From the NCBI RefSeq assembly GCF_000024785.1, contig NC_013441.1:4774001-4838000 (forward strand): a DNA stretch of 64,000 nucleotides, read 5' to 3'. Both the position numbers and the translations under genes were made by a program. Under the pieces are notes generated by a model, which saw nothing but the letters and a program-made list of their open reading frames with translations, ran no database searches and was not told the DNA's origin. The number at the start of each line of letters is the position of its first letter. The first letter of the stretch is position 1. Below are positions 45,050 through 53,216 of this stretch, one piece after another. Source of the DNA: Gordonia bronchialis DSM 43247. Its GTDB lineage: Bacteria > Actinomycetota > Actinomycetes > Mycobacteriales > Mycobacteriaceae.

Positions 45050-46024
45050 ATGAGTCTCGTCGAGCACCACCACTCCAGGCAGCGCGCCGGGGACGGCCGC
45101 GAGGACTTCGCCTCGCTGCGCCGTGGGGGACTCGACTGGGACGAGTTCGGTCTGCACCTGTTCGTGACCGGCAACGCCCGGTTCTGGGACCCGCGCGGCA
45201 TCGACTTCTCCACCGACGCGCTCGACTGGCGGGAGATGCGCGACGACGAGCGGCGCTTCGTCACCTATCTCGTCGCCCAGATCTGCGCGGGTGAGGAGGC
45301 GGTGACCCGCGATGTCCAGCCGTTCGGCCAGGCGGCCGCCGCCGACGGACGACTCGGCGACGAGATGTACCTGTCCCAGGTGGCATTCGAGAAGGCCAAA
45401 CACACCGAGGTCTTCCGGCTGTGGATGGACGCGGCGGGCCTCGTCGACGACCTCAACCCGGTGCTCGACACCAATCCGTTCTACCGGCAGCTGATCGTCG
45501 AGGAGTTGCCGGCCGCACTGCGCCGGATGGAAACCGACCCCTCGCCGGAGAACCAGATCCGCGCCGTGATCACCTTCCACCAGGTGATCGGCGGGACGCT
45601 GGCCTGCACCGGCCACCGCATGTTGCAGCGAATCTGCTCGGCCTACGGCATCCTGCCCGGCATGCGCACCCTGATCCGCATGATCAGCACCGACGAGCGA
45701 CGCCACATGGCCTGGGGCACCTACACCTGCCGGCGGCTCGTGGCCGCCGACGACGCGCTGGCCGACGTCGCGGTCACCCGGATGAGCGAGCTCATGCCAC
45801 TCGCCCTGGGCATGATCAACTGGCTCGACGGCGAGTTCGCCCCCCTGCCCTTCGACCTCTCGACCGCGGAGTTCATCGCCTATGCCGCCGACCGCAGCCG
45901 CCGTCGGCTCGACGCGATCGGCAGTGCCCGCGGCCTCACCGTCGAGCAGGTCGAGTACGACCATTCCCCCGAGGCCCTCGAAGACGTCTTCGGCGAGGAG
46001 GACTCCGCCGCGCTCGGGTCCTGA
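45050..46024 (+). CDS. R2lox-like ferritin-fold protein lacking key metal ligands
   Basis: A 324-residue homologue of the R2-like ligand-binding oxidase (R2lox, recalled as Rv0233, often annotated NrdB). R2lox binds a Mn/Fe site and a fatty acid, and forms a Val-Tyr crosslink. Using the recalled M. tuberculosis numbering with a constant offset of 14, Glu68, His104, Glu202 and His205 are present (E82, H118, E216, H219). Bridging Glu101 is Lys115 (FEKAKH). Glu167 is Gly181 and crosslinking Tyr162 is Phe176, both in ITFHQVIGG. The Val (V85) is kept. Two of six ligands and the crosslink Tyr are therefore gone, while the fold-wide sequence (DERRHMAWGTYTCRR) is well conserved. It converges on the importer operon. 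Confidence 0.88.
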   Translation: MSLVEHHHSRQRAGDGREDFASLRRGGLDWDEFGLHLFVTGNARFWDPRGIDFSTDALDWREMRDDERRFVTYLVAQICAGEEAVTRDVQPFGQAAAADGRLGDEMYLSQVAFEKAKHTEVFRLWMDAAGLVDDLNPVLDTNPFYRQLIVEELPAALRRMETDPSPENQIRAVITFHQVIGGTLACTGHRMLQRICSAYGILPGMRTLIRMISTDERRHMAWGTYTCRRLVAADDALADVAVTRMSELMPLALGMINWLDGEFAPLPFDLSTAEFIAYAADRSRRRLDAIGSARGLTVEQVEYDHSPEALEDVFGEEDSAALGS

Positions 46025-46027
46025 CGG

Positions 46028-46654
46028 CTACGCGCCGGCGCTACCGGCGGGCTCGCGGTAACCGAGGTCGATCACCTCGTCGCAGAACACCCGCACGAGG
46101 CCGCGATGGTGGCTGACCAGCACCACCCCGGCACCGGCCGCGGCGAGGTCGGCGATCACTTCGATCACCGCCTGCGCCGACACCGGGTCGAGCATGGCCG
46201 TCGGTTCGTCGGCGAGCACGATGTCGGGTGCCTGCACGGTCAGTCGCGCCAGGCAGGCGCGCTGCAGCTGCCCGTCGCTGACCTGACCCGGGTACCGGTC
46301 GAGCAGGTCCGGATCGAGGCCGACGCGGCGTGCGACCGCTTCGGCGTCGGCGGAGCGGCCGGCGACGACCGCCGGTTCGACAACGATGCGCCGCAACGTC
46401 CAGCGCGGGTTGCACACCTGTCGCGGGTGCTGGGCCATCATCGCGATCCCGTCACGGCGAGCGGTGTGGACGACGCTGCCGGACGACGCCGGGATCAGCC
46501 CGGCCAACGCCCGCAGGATGGTCGTCTTCCCGCTGCCCGACGGGCCGACGAGTCCGGTCACCCGACCGGGTCGCGCCTGCAGGTCGAGGTCGTCGACGAT
46601 GAGCCGACCGCCCAGCTCGACGCCGAGGCCGCGTACCTCCATCAGCGGGCTCAT
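46028..46654 (-). CDS. ABC transporter ATP-binding protein of a peptide/nickel-type importer (second ATPase)
   Basis: A 208-residue ATPase with Walker A GPSGSGKTT and a Q-loop MAQHPRQVCNPRW typical of Opp/Dpp/Nik ATPases. The signature is VSDGQLQRACLARL, Walker B IVLADEPT and the H-loop VLVSHHRG. It is shorter than usual because the C-terminal oligopeptide-ABC extension is missing, as in NikE-type subunits. The start at 46654 is just inside the 3' end of the previous gene (46651), so the operon is tightly coupled. It is the last gene of a minus-strand operon of five. Confidence 0.9.
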   Translation of the reverse strand: MSPLMEVRGLGVELGGRLIVDDLDLQARPGRVTGLVGPSGSGKTTILRALAGLIPASSGSVVHTARRDGIAMMAQHPRQVCNPRWTLRRIVVEPAVVAGRSADAEAVARRVGLDPDLLDRYPGQVSDGQLQRACLARLTVQAPDIVLADEPTAMLDPVSAQAVIEVIADLAAAGAGVVLVSHHRGLVRVFCDEVIDLGYREPAGSAGA

Positions 46655-47421
46655 CGCGTCACCCCGGCGGTGATCGGCCGGAAGAACGCGGCGACGTAGG
46701 GATCTGCGGACGACGTCACGGCGTCGGGCCGGTCCTGGGTGAGGATGCGTCCCTCGCGCATCACCGCGATCGACGCGCACGCGTCGGCGGCGAGCAACGC
46801 GTCGAGGTCGTGGGTGATCATCAGCACCGTGGTGCCCGCCGCCGCGAGCCCGGCGAAGAGGTCCCACACGTGGTCGGCCAGATCGGGGTCGAGGGCCGAC
46901 GTCGGTTCGTCGGCGACGATCAGCGGCGGGTCCCCGGCGAGCGCGGCGGCCAGCGCGGCGCGTTGTGCCATACCGCCGGAGATCTCATGCGGGTACAGCG
47001 ACAACGCCGAGGTGGGCAGCGCCGCCCGGGCACAGAGTTGCGTCGTGCTCGACGGCCCCGACAGCTCGTCGATGATCTCGTCGAGCTGATCGCCGAGGGT
47101 ACGGACCGGCGTGAACGACGTCGCCGCCGACTGCGGGACCAGCCCGACGACGCGGCCCCGGGTCGACGGCCAGGCGGGGTCATCGGCGGTCAGCGTGCGG
47201 TCGCCGAGCACGATCCGGCCGGTGGCGCGCGACCCGGGTGGCAGCATCCCGGTCAGCGCGTTCGCGATCATCGACTTGCCGCAGCCGGATTCCCCGATCA
47301 GGGCGGTGACGGCACCGGGCTCGAGGGTGAGATCGACGTCGGACAGCACCCGCACCGGATCCGGTCGGCGGCCACGTCGGGTCGCGATGTCGACGGTCAG
47401 CGATTGCACGGCGACGCGCAT
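46651..47421 (-). CDS. ABC transporter ATP-binding protein of a peptide/nickel-type importer (first ATPase)
   Basis: A 256-residue ATPase with Walker A GESGCGKSM, Q-loop GLVPQSAATSFTPVRTLGDQ, signature ISGGMAQRAALAAAL, Walker B LIVADEPTSALDPD and H-loop MITHDLDALL. It is the NikD/DppD-type partner of the next ATPase. Its ATG at 47421 is in a TGATG overlap with the permease stop. Confidence 0.9.
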   Translation of the reverse strand: MRVAVQSLTVDIATRRGRRPDPVRVLSDVDLTLEPGAVTALIGESGCGKSMIANALTGMLPPGSRATGRIVLGDRTLTADDPAWPSTRGRVVGLVPQSAATSFTPVRTLGDQLDEIIDELSGPSSTTQLCARAALPTSALSLYPHEISGGMAQRAALAAALAGDPPLIVADEPTSALDPDLADHVWDLFAGLAAAGTTVLMITHDLDALLAADACASIAVMREGRILTQDRPDAVTSSADPYVAAFFRPITAGVTR

Positions 47422-48278
47422 CACCACACCTCCCCGGTCGGCGGCGCCATCCGCCTGCGCAGCGTGGATCCGGCAGCCATACACGCCAGTGCCGTCACGA
47501 TGAGCGCGACGCCGGGCACCACAAGTGTCCACCACGCGCCGGTCAGCACATCCCCGCGTGCCTGCCCGAGCAGTGTGCCGAGACTCGCCGCGTCCGGGGA
47601 CAGACCGACACCGAGGAACGACAGGGTGGTCTCGTGCCACACCGCGTGCGGCAGCAGCACCGTCATCGCCACCAGCGCCTGCCCGGTGACCGCGGGCAGC
47701 AGATGCCGGGTCGCGATGAAGGTGCGCGTCGCGCCCGCCAGATGTGCCATCTCGATCCACCCGGCCGATCGCGTGGCGAGCAGTTCGGCGCGCACCACCC
47801 GGGCCACCGCGGGCCAGTGGGTGAGCGCGATCGACGCGACGATGGCCACCGGCTCACCTCGCCACATCGCGGCGATCACGACGCCGAGCACCAGATGCGG
47901 CAGCGCGTTGACCGCGTCGACGGCCCGCATCACCAGTGCGTCGAGCCACCCGCCGGCCATCGCCGCACCGATGCCGATGACCAGGCCGATGACGGTGGAC
48001 ACCACCGCGCACACCGCCGCCATCACCAGCGAGATGCGCAGCCCCTGCGCGGTGCGCACCCCGAGGTCGTAGCCGGAATGATCGGTGCCCAGCACCGCAC
48101 CCGACCCCGGTGCGCGCAATGCCGCGGCGAAGTCGGCGCTCTGCTCGCCGGCCAGCCACGGCACGGCCAGCGCCGTTGTCGCGATCACCAGCAGCAAGAC
48201 CCACGGCCACGACCACCGCAGCCAGGCCGTCACGCGCATCCACGGTTGGGCGGGCGGTGTGCTCAGGTGCGCGGTCAT
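47421..48278 (-). CDS. ABC importer permease, DppC/NikC type
   Basis: A 285-residue permease of the BPD_transp_1 family. A long N-terminal helix is followed by LGTDHSGYDLGVRTAQGLRI (the OppC/DppC N-terminal motif) and about five more helices. The EAA-type cytosolic loop reads MAHLAGATRTFIATRHLLP. It is translationally coupled to the DppB-type gene by a 4-base overlap. Confidence 0.9.
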   Translation of the reverse strand: MTAHLSTPPAQPWMRVTAWLRWSWPWVLLLVIATTALAVPWLAGEQSADFAAALRAPGSGAVLGTDHSGYDLGVRTAQGLRISLVMAAVCAVVSTVIGLVIGIGAAMAGGWLDALVMRAVDAVNALPHLVLGVVIAAMWRGEPVAIVASIALTHWPAVARVVRAELLATRSAGWIEMAHLAGATRTFIATRHLLPAVTGQALVAMTVLLPHAVWHETTLSFLGVGLSPDAASLGTLLGQARGDVLTGAWWTLVVPGVALIVTALACMAAGSTLRRRMAPPTGEVW

Positions 48279-49336
48279 GCGGTCAGCCCGATCCGCGGAT
48301 CGATCCAGACGGCGGCGGCGTCGGAGAGCGCCGATCCGGCCAGGACCAGTGCAGCCGACCCCACCGACAGTGCGGCCATCAGCGGAAAGTCCAGGGCCAC
48401 CGCCGAATCCACCAGCGCTTCGGCCAGTCCCGGCCAGCCGAAGACGGTCTCGACGATGGCCGCGCCGGCGATCAGTTCCGGCAGCCGGGTGCCCAGCAGC
48501 GCGAGGGTCGGCAGCACCGACACCGGCGCGACGTGTCCACGCAGCAGACGCCACCCGCCGATCCCGCGGGCCCGGGCACCGGCCACCGCGTCGGAGTCGA
48601 CGGCGTCGACGACGGCCGCCCGCATGGACAGCAGCAGCCACGGGATCAGCGAGACGGTCAGCGCGATGAACGGCAGCACGGCATGGGTGAGCACGCCGTC
48701 CAGGGTGTAGTCGTCGCCCGGGCGTCGGGCGCCCGAGGTGGGAAACGCGCCCAGGCCGACGGCGAAGACACTCACCAGGACCAGCGACACCACGAACGGC
48801 GGGGTGGCCGCCAGTCCCCCCGCCGCCGTGGTGCAGAGACGGTCCAGCCATCCGCCGCGGCGCATCCCGATCACCGCACCCGACCCGACGGAGATGACGG
48901 TGGCCGCGAGCAGCGCCGCCAGCGAGAGCCCGAAGGTGAACGGAAGTCGTTGCGCCAGAACATCGGCCACCGGCAGCGACTGCGTTGACGACCAGCCGAG
49001 GTCGCCGGTGAACACCCCACCGCACCAGTTCCACCAGGCGTGCAGCCAGTTCTGGTCGAGTTGATAGGCGTCGCGGATGGCCTCGCGCTGTGACGGGGTG
49101 GCGCTCTGATAGTTGTCACCGAGGTGCGCGACGAGCGGGTCGAAGGGTGAGATCGCGGCCAGCGCAAAGATTCCCAGCGACACCAGACCGATGGTCGGGA
49201 CCGCGAGGAGCAGGCGGCGGCCCAGGAGCCGAAGTGCCCGCGCACCCCTGCCGGGCCGGCGGTTCGCGTCGCGGGCCACCCGATCGATCGCCGGCGGGGT
49301 CTCGGCGATGAGGCGCGTGGTCTCCTCGATGGTCAT
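48275..49336 (-). CDS. ABC importer permease, DppB/NikB type
   Basis: A 353-residue permease with six helices. The OppB-like N-terminal region reads RRLLLAVPTIGLVSLGIFAL. The EAA loop (AGARARGIGGWRLLRGHV) and VETVFGWPGLAEALVDSAVA near the C-terminus are characteristic of the DppB family. A charged N-terminal tail of about 45 residues precedes the first helix. The 4-base ATGA overlap with the substrate-binding protein gene shows coupling. Confidence 0.9.
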   Translation of the reverse strand: MTIEETTRLIAETPPAIDRVARDANRRPGRGARALRLLGRRLLLAVPTIGLVSLGIFALAAISPFDPLVAHLGDNYQSATPSQREAIRDAYQLDQNWLHAWWNWCGGVFTGDLGWSSTQSLPVADVLAQRLPFTFGLSLAALLAATVISVGSGAVIGMRRGGWLDRLCTTAAGGLAATPPFVVSLVLVSVFAVGLGAFPTSGARRPGDDYTLDGVLTHAVLPFIALTVSLIPWLLLSMRAAVVDAVDSDAVAGARARGIGGWRLLRGHVAPVSVLPTLALLGTRLPELIAGAAIVETVFGWPGLAEALVDSAVALDFPLMAALSVGSAALVLAGSALSDAAAVWIDPRIGLTA

Positions 49337-50919
49337 GATCGCCGCCAACCCGGCAGATTCCACCACGGCCCCCACGCAACGCCGTGCGAATGGGGTTCCA
49401 GGATCGGCGAACTCGAACTCCAGCCGGTATCACGCATGGCGTAGGTGTGGTGCAGGAAGGCCAGGAACACCGCCGACGGCGCGGCCACATAGGTGCGTTG
49501 GATCTGCCGATAGCGTTTGTCGTTGGCCGGGCCCGGTGCGGCGACGCGGGATTCGTCGAGCAACCCGTCGAGTCCCGGCGCGGTGAAGTTGCCGGGGTTG
49601 GAGTACGGCGACGAGTCGGGCACCCGCGTATGCAGGGTGTCGTAGACCTGCGAATCGATGCTGTAGGGAGTGGCGCCGCCGCCGAGCAGGACCGCGTCGG
49701 CGGTCAGTCGGGTGTCGATCTCGTCCCAGCTGCTGCCGCGCGGATTCACCTGCACACCAATCGGTTTCATGGCCGTCGCGAAGGCGACGGCGAGGTCGCG
49801 CCGCAGCGAGTCCGACGCGTTGTAGAGCAGGGTGAACTCGGCCCGGCTGCCGTTCTTGGTTCGGATGCCATCAGGGCCCGGACGCCAGCCCGCACCGTCG
49901 AGCAGCATCGTCGCCCGCGCGCGGTCGAAGGCGAACTGAGCCGCGGGTTCGTATGCGGCGCCGTACACTTCGGCGATCGGGGTGCTCGCGGGTGCGCCGT
50001 GCCCGCGCAGGACGTCGGCGACGATGGCGTCGCGGTCCACGCCGAGGTTCATCGCCTGCCGGGCGACGACGTCGGCGGTGAAGGCGTTACCCGAGGGCAA
50101 CGAGACCCCGCGCCAATCGGCCGATTTCACCGAACTCACCTCGATGCCGTCCCGGTTGGCGAGTGAACCGATCAGTGCGGGAGGCAGATTCGCGCCGTCG
50201 ACCTCGTCGGCGACGACGCGCTGGGCGCGGGTGTTGTCATCGGGCGTGTAGGTGTAGACGACGCGCGAGATCTCCGGCCGGCCGGCCCAGTAGTCGTCGC
50301 GGACGGCCAGCACGGCCTGATCGGGACCCAGTGATTCCAGGGCGTACGGTCCCGTACCGACCGGTGCGGTGTTGAGACGCCACTGCGCGGCCGGTGCCGA
50401 CTCCACACGCTCCGACGGCGCGATCCCCAGCAGCAGATACGGCGACGGGTCGGCGTCGGTGTTCATCGTGACCCCTACCGCGGCCGGCCCGTCGGCGTCG
50501 ATGCGCACGATCGGGGCGAAGTCCGTGGAGATCTCCGACGCCACCGCCGGATCGCGCACGGCGCGGTAGGTGGCCACCACATCCGCCGCGTCAAAGCTCG
50601 TCCCGTCGGAGAAGGTCACACCCTCGCGCAGCGCGACCCGCCACTGTCGCGGCGCGATCCGCTGCGGCGTGGTGGCGGCCAGCGACGGGACCAGGGCCGG
50701 CAACGCGTCGTCGGTATCCGACTGCGGCCGCAAGAGTCCCTCGTAGATCGGTGAGACCCCGAGTTGTCCGTAACCCATCATCGGATTGAAGTCGCCGAGT
50801 TCCTGCCCCTCGGCGAGCACGATCTGGTTGTTCTCGCTGCTCTGCGACGAGCAGGCGGCGAGGCCGGCCGCGGCCAGGACCGCGGCGAGAACCACCGTGG
50901 CGAATCGCGTTGTCGTCAT
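49333..50919 (-). CDS. Substrate-binding lipoprotein of a peptide/nickel-type ABC importer
   Basis: A 528-residue SBP_bac_5 (cluster C) solute-binding protein with lipobox GLAAC (Cys23). The mature part carries LREGVTFSDGTSFDAADVVA, then a DYWAGRPEISRVVYTYTPDD stretch typical of OppA/DppA/NikA, and a C-terminal lobe. The ligand may be a peptide, an opine-like compound or a nickel chelate; the sequence does not decide. It is the first gene of the operon SBP-permease-permease-ATPase-ATPase. The start at 50919 follows a GGGGGTGGG-rich leader. AT-rich CATATG motifs lie just upstream. Confidence 0.9.
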   Translation of the reverse strand: MTTTRFATVVLAAVLAAAGLAACSSQSSENNQIVLAEGQELGDFNPMMGYGQLGVSPIYEGLLRPQSDTDDALPALVPSLAATTPQRIAPRQWRVALREGVTFSDGTSFDAADVVATYRAVRDPAVASEISTDFAPIVRIDADGPAAVGVTMNTDADPSPYLLLGIAPSERVESAPAAQWRLNTAPVGTGPYALESLGPDQAVLAVRDDYWAGRPEISRVVYTYTPDDNTRAQRVVADEVDGANLPPALIGSLANRDGIEVSSVKSADWRGVSLPSGNAFTADVVARQAMNLGVDRDAIVADVLRGHGAPASTPIAEVYGAAYEPAAQFAFDRARATMLLDGAGWRPGPDGIRTKNGSRAEFTLLYNASDSLRRDLAVAFATAMKPIGVQVNPRGSSWDEIDTRLTADAVLLGGGATPYSIDSQVYDTLHTRVPDSSPYSNPGNFTAPGLDGLLDESRVAAPGPANDKRYRQIQRTYVAAPSAVFLAFLHHTYAMRDTGWSSSSPILEPHSHGVAWGPWWNLPGWRRS

Positions 50920-51081
50920 CCCACCCCCACCCATATACCTGTCGGCCTGTTCATATGATCAGGTCAAGGAAGCTTTCCTGCACGGTAACCGACCGCGGGC
51001 CCCGTCGGACACTGTCCGAATGGGTGGGTTTGTCCGAATCGAAAAGGCAGTACGGTCCGCCGCCCGGGGGTGACAGCGGAT

Positions 51082-51095
51082 TAGAACACGTTCTA
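51082..51095. promoter_or_regulatory. KstR-type operator
   Basis: TAGAACACGTTCTA is a perfect 14-bp palindrome and matches the published KstR consensus TNNAACNNGTTNNA at every fixed position. It ends 10 bases before the hydrolase GTG start, where it would block a leaderless-type promoter. KstR represses sterol side-chain and ring-degradation genes and is released by sterol-CoA intermediates. Confidence 0.7.
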
Positions 51096-51105
51096 GTCTG
51101 GTCGC

Positions 51106-51963
51106 GTGGATGTCACCTTCGACGCGACCCGACGCGAACTGAGCACCGACCAGGGCACCCTGCGCTACCACGAGGCCGGCCACCCCGACGCCCCGCCGCT
51201 GATCCTGTTGCACGGCAGCGGCCCGGGCGTCACCGGCTGGCGTAACTACCGCGGCAACCTCGGCTTCTTCGCGCAAACCCACCGCTGCTTCGTGCTCGAG
51301 TTCCCCGGCTTCGGGGTCAGCGACCCGTGGGAGGGAATGCCCGTGCTCACCGCCGGGAAGTCGGTGATCGCCTTCATGAACGCCCTCGGAATCGACTCGG
51401 CCCCGATGATCGGCAATTCGATGGGCGGCGTCGTCGGGGTCAACCTGGCGATCAAGAAACCCGACCGCGTCGCCAAACTCGTCACCATCGGTGGCGTCGG
51501 ACCCAACGTCTACAGCCCGAGCCCGAGCGAGGGACTGCGCCTGTTGCAGGAGTTCGCCGACGACCCCGACCGCGAGAAGCTGATCCGGTGGCTCAACGCG
51601 ATGGTCTATGACAAGGCGCTGGTCACCGAGGAACTCATCGCCGAACGCTGGGAAGCCGCGATGAACCCCGACGCCCTGGCGACCGCCAAAACCATGTACG
51701 GCTCAGCGGCTTTCGAGATGCAACAGAAGTTCCTGGCCGACGCCGACATCGCGCCCTACTGGGCGATGATGCACAAGGTCTCCTGCCCGACGCTGCTCAC
51801 CTGGGGCCGCGACGACCGGGTCAGCCCGCCGGACATGGCGATGGTGCCGATGCGTCTGATCCCCGACGCCGAGTTGCACATCTTCCCCCGCTGCGGGCAC
51901 TGGGTGATGATCGAGGCCAAGGCGGCCTTCGAGGCGACGGTGGCGGCGTTCCTGGCGCGCTGA
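51106..51963 (+). CDS. Alpha/beta hydrolase, meta-cleavage C-C hydrolase type
   Basis: A 285-residue alpha/beta hydrolase with the oxyanion HGSGPG, the nucleophile elbow GNSMGG (Ser), the acid region GRDDRV and the catalytic His in FPRCGHWVMIE. The sequence through VTIGGVGPNVYSPSPSEGLR and MVYDKALVTEELI resembles BphD/HsaD-type hydrolases, which cleave C-C bonds of meta-ring-fission products in aromatic and steroid breakdown. The KstR-type site right upstream supports a steroid role. None of the other hsa genes is nearby, so it is probably a paralogue rather than HsaD itself. GTG start. Confidence 0.88.
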   Translation: MDVTFDATRRELSTDQGTLRYHEAGHPDAPPLILLHGSGPGVTGWRNYRGNLGFFAQTHRCFVLEFPGFGVSDPWEGMPVLTAGKSVIAFMNALGIDSAPMIGNSMGGVVGVNLAIKKPDRVAKLVTIGGVGPNVYSPSPSEGLRLLQEFADDPDREKLIRWLNAMVYDKALVTEELIAERWEAAMNPDALATAKTMYGSAAFEMQQKFLADADIAPYWAMMHKVSCPTLLTWGRDDRVSPPDMAMVPMRLIPDAELHIFPRCGHWVMIEAKAAFEATVAAFLAR

Positions 51964-52006
51964 GGCGCGGTCACCACGAACAGGGCCGTACCGCGCGCCG
52001 CGTCAG

Positions 52007-52074
52007 TTCCCGCTTACTGATCTCCTTCCCGCTTATTGGATCCAATAAGCGGGAAGGAAGGCAATAAGCGGGAA
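52007..52074. repeat. 68-bp near-perfect palindrome, left copy
   Basis: The sequence is centred on GGATCC (52038-52043). The right arm carries AATAAGCGGGAA twice, separated by GGAAGGC. The left arm is its complement with about four mismatches (CTTACTGATCT region). The matching perfect palindrome lies at 53094-53159, so the two copies bracket the nuclease-like gene. Read on the plus strand it forms the apparent protein start MDPISGKEGNKRE, which is an artefact. Confidence 0.9.
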
Positions 52075-52113
52075 TCCGTGTGTCACACCGGCGGACTGCG
52101 TCAACTCTCATCC

Positions 52114-53091
52114 ATGGATCCGGACGCGCGTCTGGTGCGTCCAATCACTGTGAGTATCTATCCCGTGGACCGTCACGGCCTCATCCGGCGAACTGCCGCG
52201 CTCGGATCCGGCTTCTGCGACAACGAACTATCGGCAGCGGTGAAACGCGGTGAACTGATCCGTCTGATTCCCGGCGTGTTCGTAGAGAACGGCACCAGAT
52301 TCGCCGGACACGAAGGACGCCAGGAACTCCACCGGCTGAAATCCCTGGCCGCCGCGACGTCGGCGCTCACCGTCAGAGACGATGTGCCGCTGAGCCATTC
52401 GTCGGCCGCGAGCGTGCTAGGTGTCCCCTCACTGAAGCCAGATCTCAGCCATGTTCACTTCGTGACCGGATCACCCAGCGGTGGTTCGATCAAGACGTTC
52501 CGGCATCTGCATGCCGCGGCGATCGACGCCGACGAGGTCGTCGAGGTCGACGGCATCGCTGTGACCTGCCTCGAACGCATGGCCGCCGACGTCGCCGTCT
52601 GCGGGACGTTCGCCCAGGCGCTCGTCGTCATGGACCAGGCCCGACGGGCCGGCGCCGACGCAGAGATGATTGGGACCATCCTCGAGCGACGTCGGCGCCG
52701 CGGGGTCCGGACCGCGCGCCGAGCCCTGCTGCTGTCCGACCCCGCGTCGGAGAGCGTGGGCGAGTCGTGGAGTCGAGCTCAGATGATCGAGGCGGGACTG
52801 CCGATTCCCCGGCTCCAGCACGAGTTCCACATCAGGGACAAGACCTACGAGTCCGACTTCGACTGGGATGAGAGGCTGATCGGCGAGTTCGACGGTCTCA
52901 CCAAGTACGGCAGACTCCTCGAACCCGGGGAAACACCCGAAGATGCGGTGGTGCGGGAGAAGCGTCGCGAGGATGATCTCCGCGGCGAGGGCGCGATGGT
53001 GGTGCGGTGGGTCTGGGCAGAGCTCGAGCAACGCCAGGTCGTCGAGAAACTGACGCCCTGGCTGACGAAGTACGGACTGATGGTCGCCTGA
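52114..53091 (+). CDS. AbiEi-antitoxin-like N-terminus with PD-(D/E)XK-like C-terminus, function unknown
   Basis: A protein of about 325 residues. The N-terminal region (RRTAALGSGFCDNELSAAVK, then RGELIRLIPGVFV) resembles the winged-helix domain of AbiEi-type antitoxins. The C-terminal region has SDFDWDERLIGEFDGLTKYG (D252, E258, D260, K264) and a later VVREKRREDDLR, which fit a DUF559/Vsr-like PD-(D/E)XK nuclease fold. This is a widespread actinobacterial family annotated as AbiEi-like, and no toxin partner is adjacent. The open frame reaches 52036, but that part is palindromic repeat, so the ATG at 52114 is used; GTG at 52150 is another option. It is flanked by two long palindromes and may be a mobile or defence cassette. 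Confidence 0.7.
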   Translation: MDPDARLVRPITVSIYPVDRHGLIRRTAALGSGFCDNELSAAVKRGELIRLIPGVFVENGTRFAGHEGRQELHRLKSLAAATSALTVRDDVPLSHSSAASVLGVPSLKPDLSHVHFVTGSPSGGSIKTFRHLHAAAIDADEVVEVDGIAVTCLERMAADVAVCGTFAQALVVMDQARRAGADAEMIGTILERRRRRGVRTARRALLLSDPASESVGESWSRAQMIEAGLPIPRLQHEFHIRDKTYESDFDWDERLIGEFDGLTKYGRLLEPGETPEDAVVREKRREDDLRGEGAMVVRWVWAELEQRQVVEKLTPWLTKYGLMVA

Positions 53092-53093
53092 GC

Positions 53094-53159
53094 TCCCGCT
53101 TATTGCCTTCCTTCCCGCTTATTGGATCCAATAAGCGGGAAGGAAGGCAATAAGCGGGA
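53094..53159. repeat. 66-bp perfect palindrome, right copy
   Basis: A perfect inverted repeat with 33-base arms around GGATCC (53124-53129). Each arm holds two copies of CCCGCTTATT or its complement, separated by GCCTTCCTT or its complement. It begins 3 bases after the stop of the nuclease-like gene and is nearly identical to the copy at 52007-52074. It could act as a terminator for that gene, as a recombination site, or as an end of a small mobile cassette. Confidence 0.9.
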
Positions 53160-53161
53160 AA

Positions 53162-53197
53162 CGAAAGCCCCGGCCGGAAACTCGGCCGGGGCTTCGT
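53162..53197 (-). terminator. Terminator hairpin downstream of fadB
   Basis: AAGCCCCGGCCG (53165-53176) and CGGCCGGGGCTT (53183-53194) form a 12-bp stem with a 6-base loop, 20 bases beyond the fadB stop on the minus strand. It abuts the palindromic repeat, so it may also serve the gene on the plus strand. Confidence 0.8.
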
Positions 53198-53216
53198 GTG
53201 AAGCGATCAGCTCAGA

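Noticed and set aside
52036..52113. Upstream start (MDPISGKEGNKRE) for the nuclease-like gene
   Set aside because: This stretch is palindromic repeat; the same peptide is encoded at the other palindrome copy. The ATG at 52114 is preferred.
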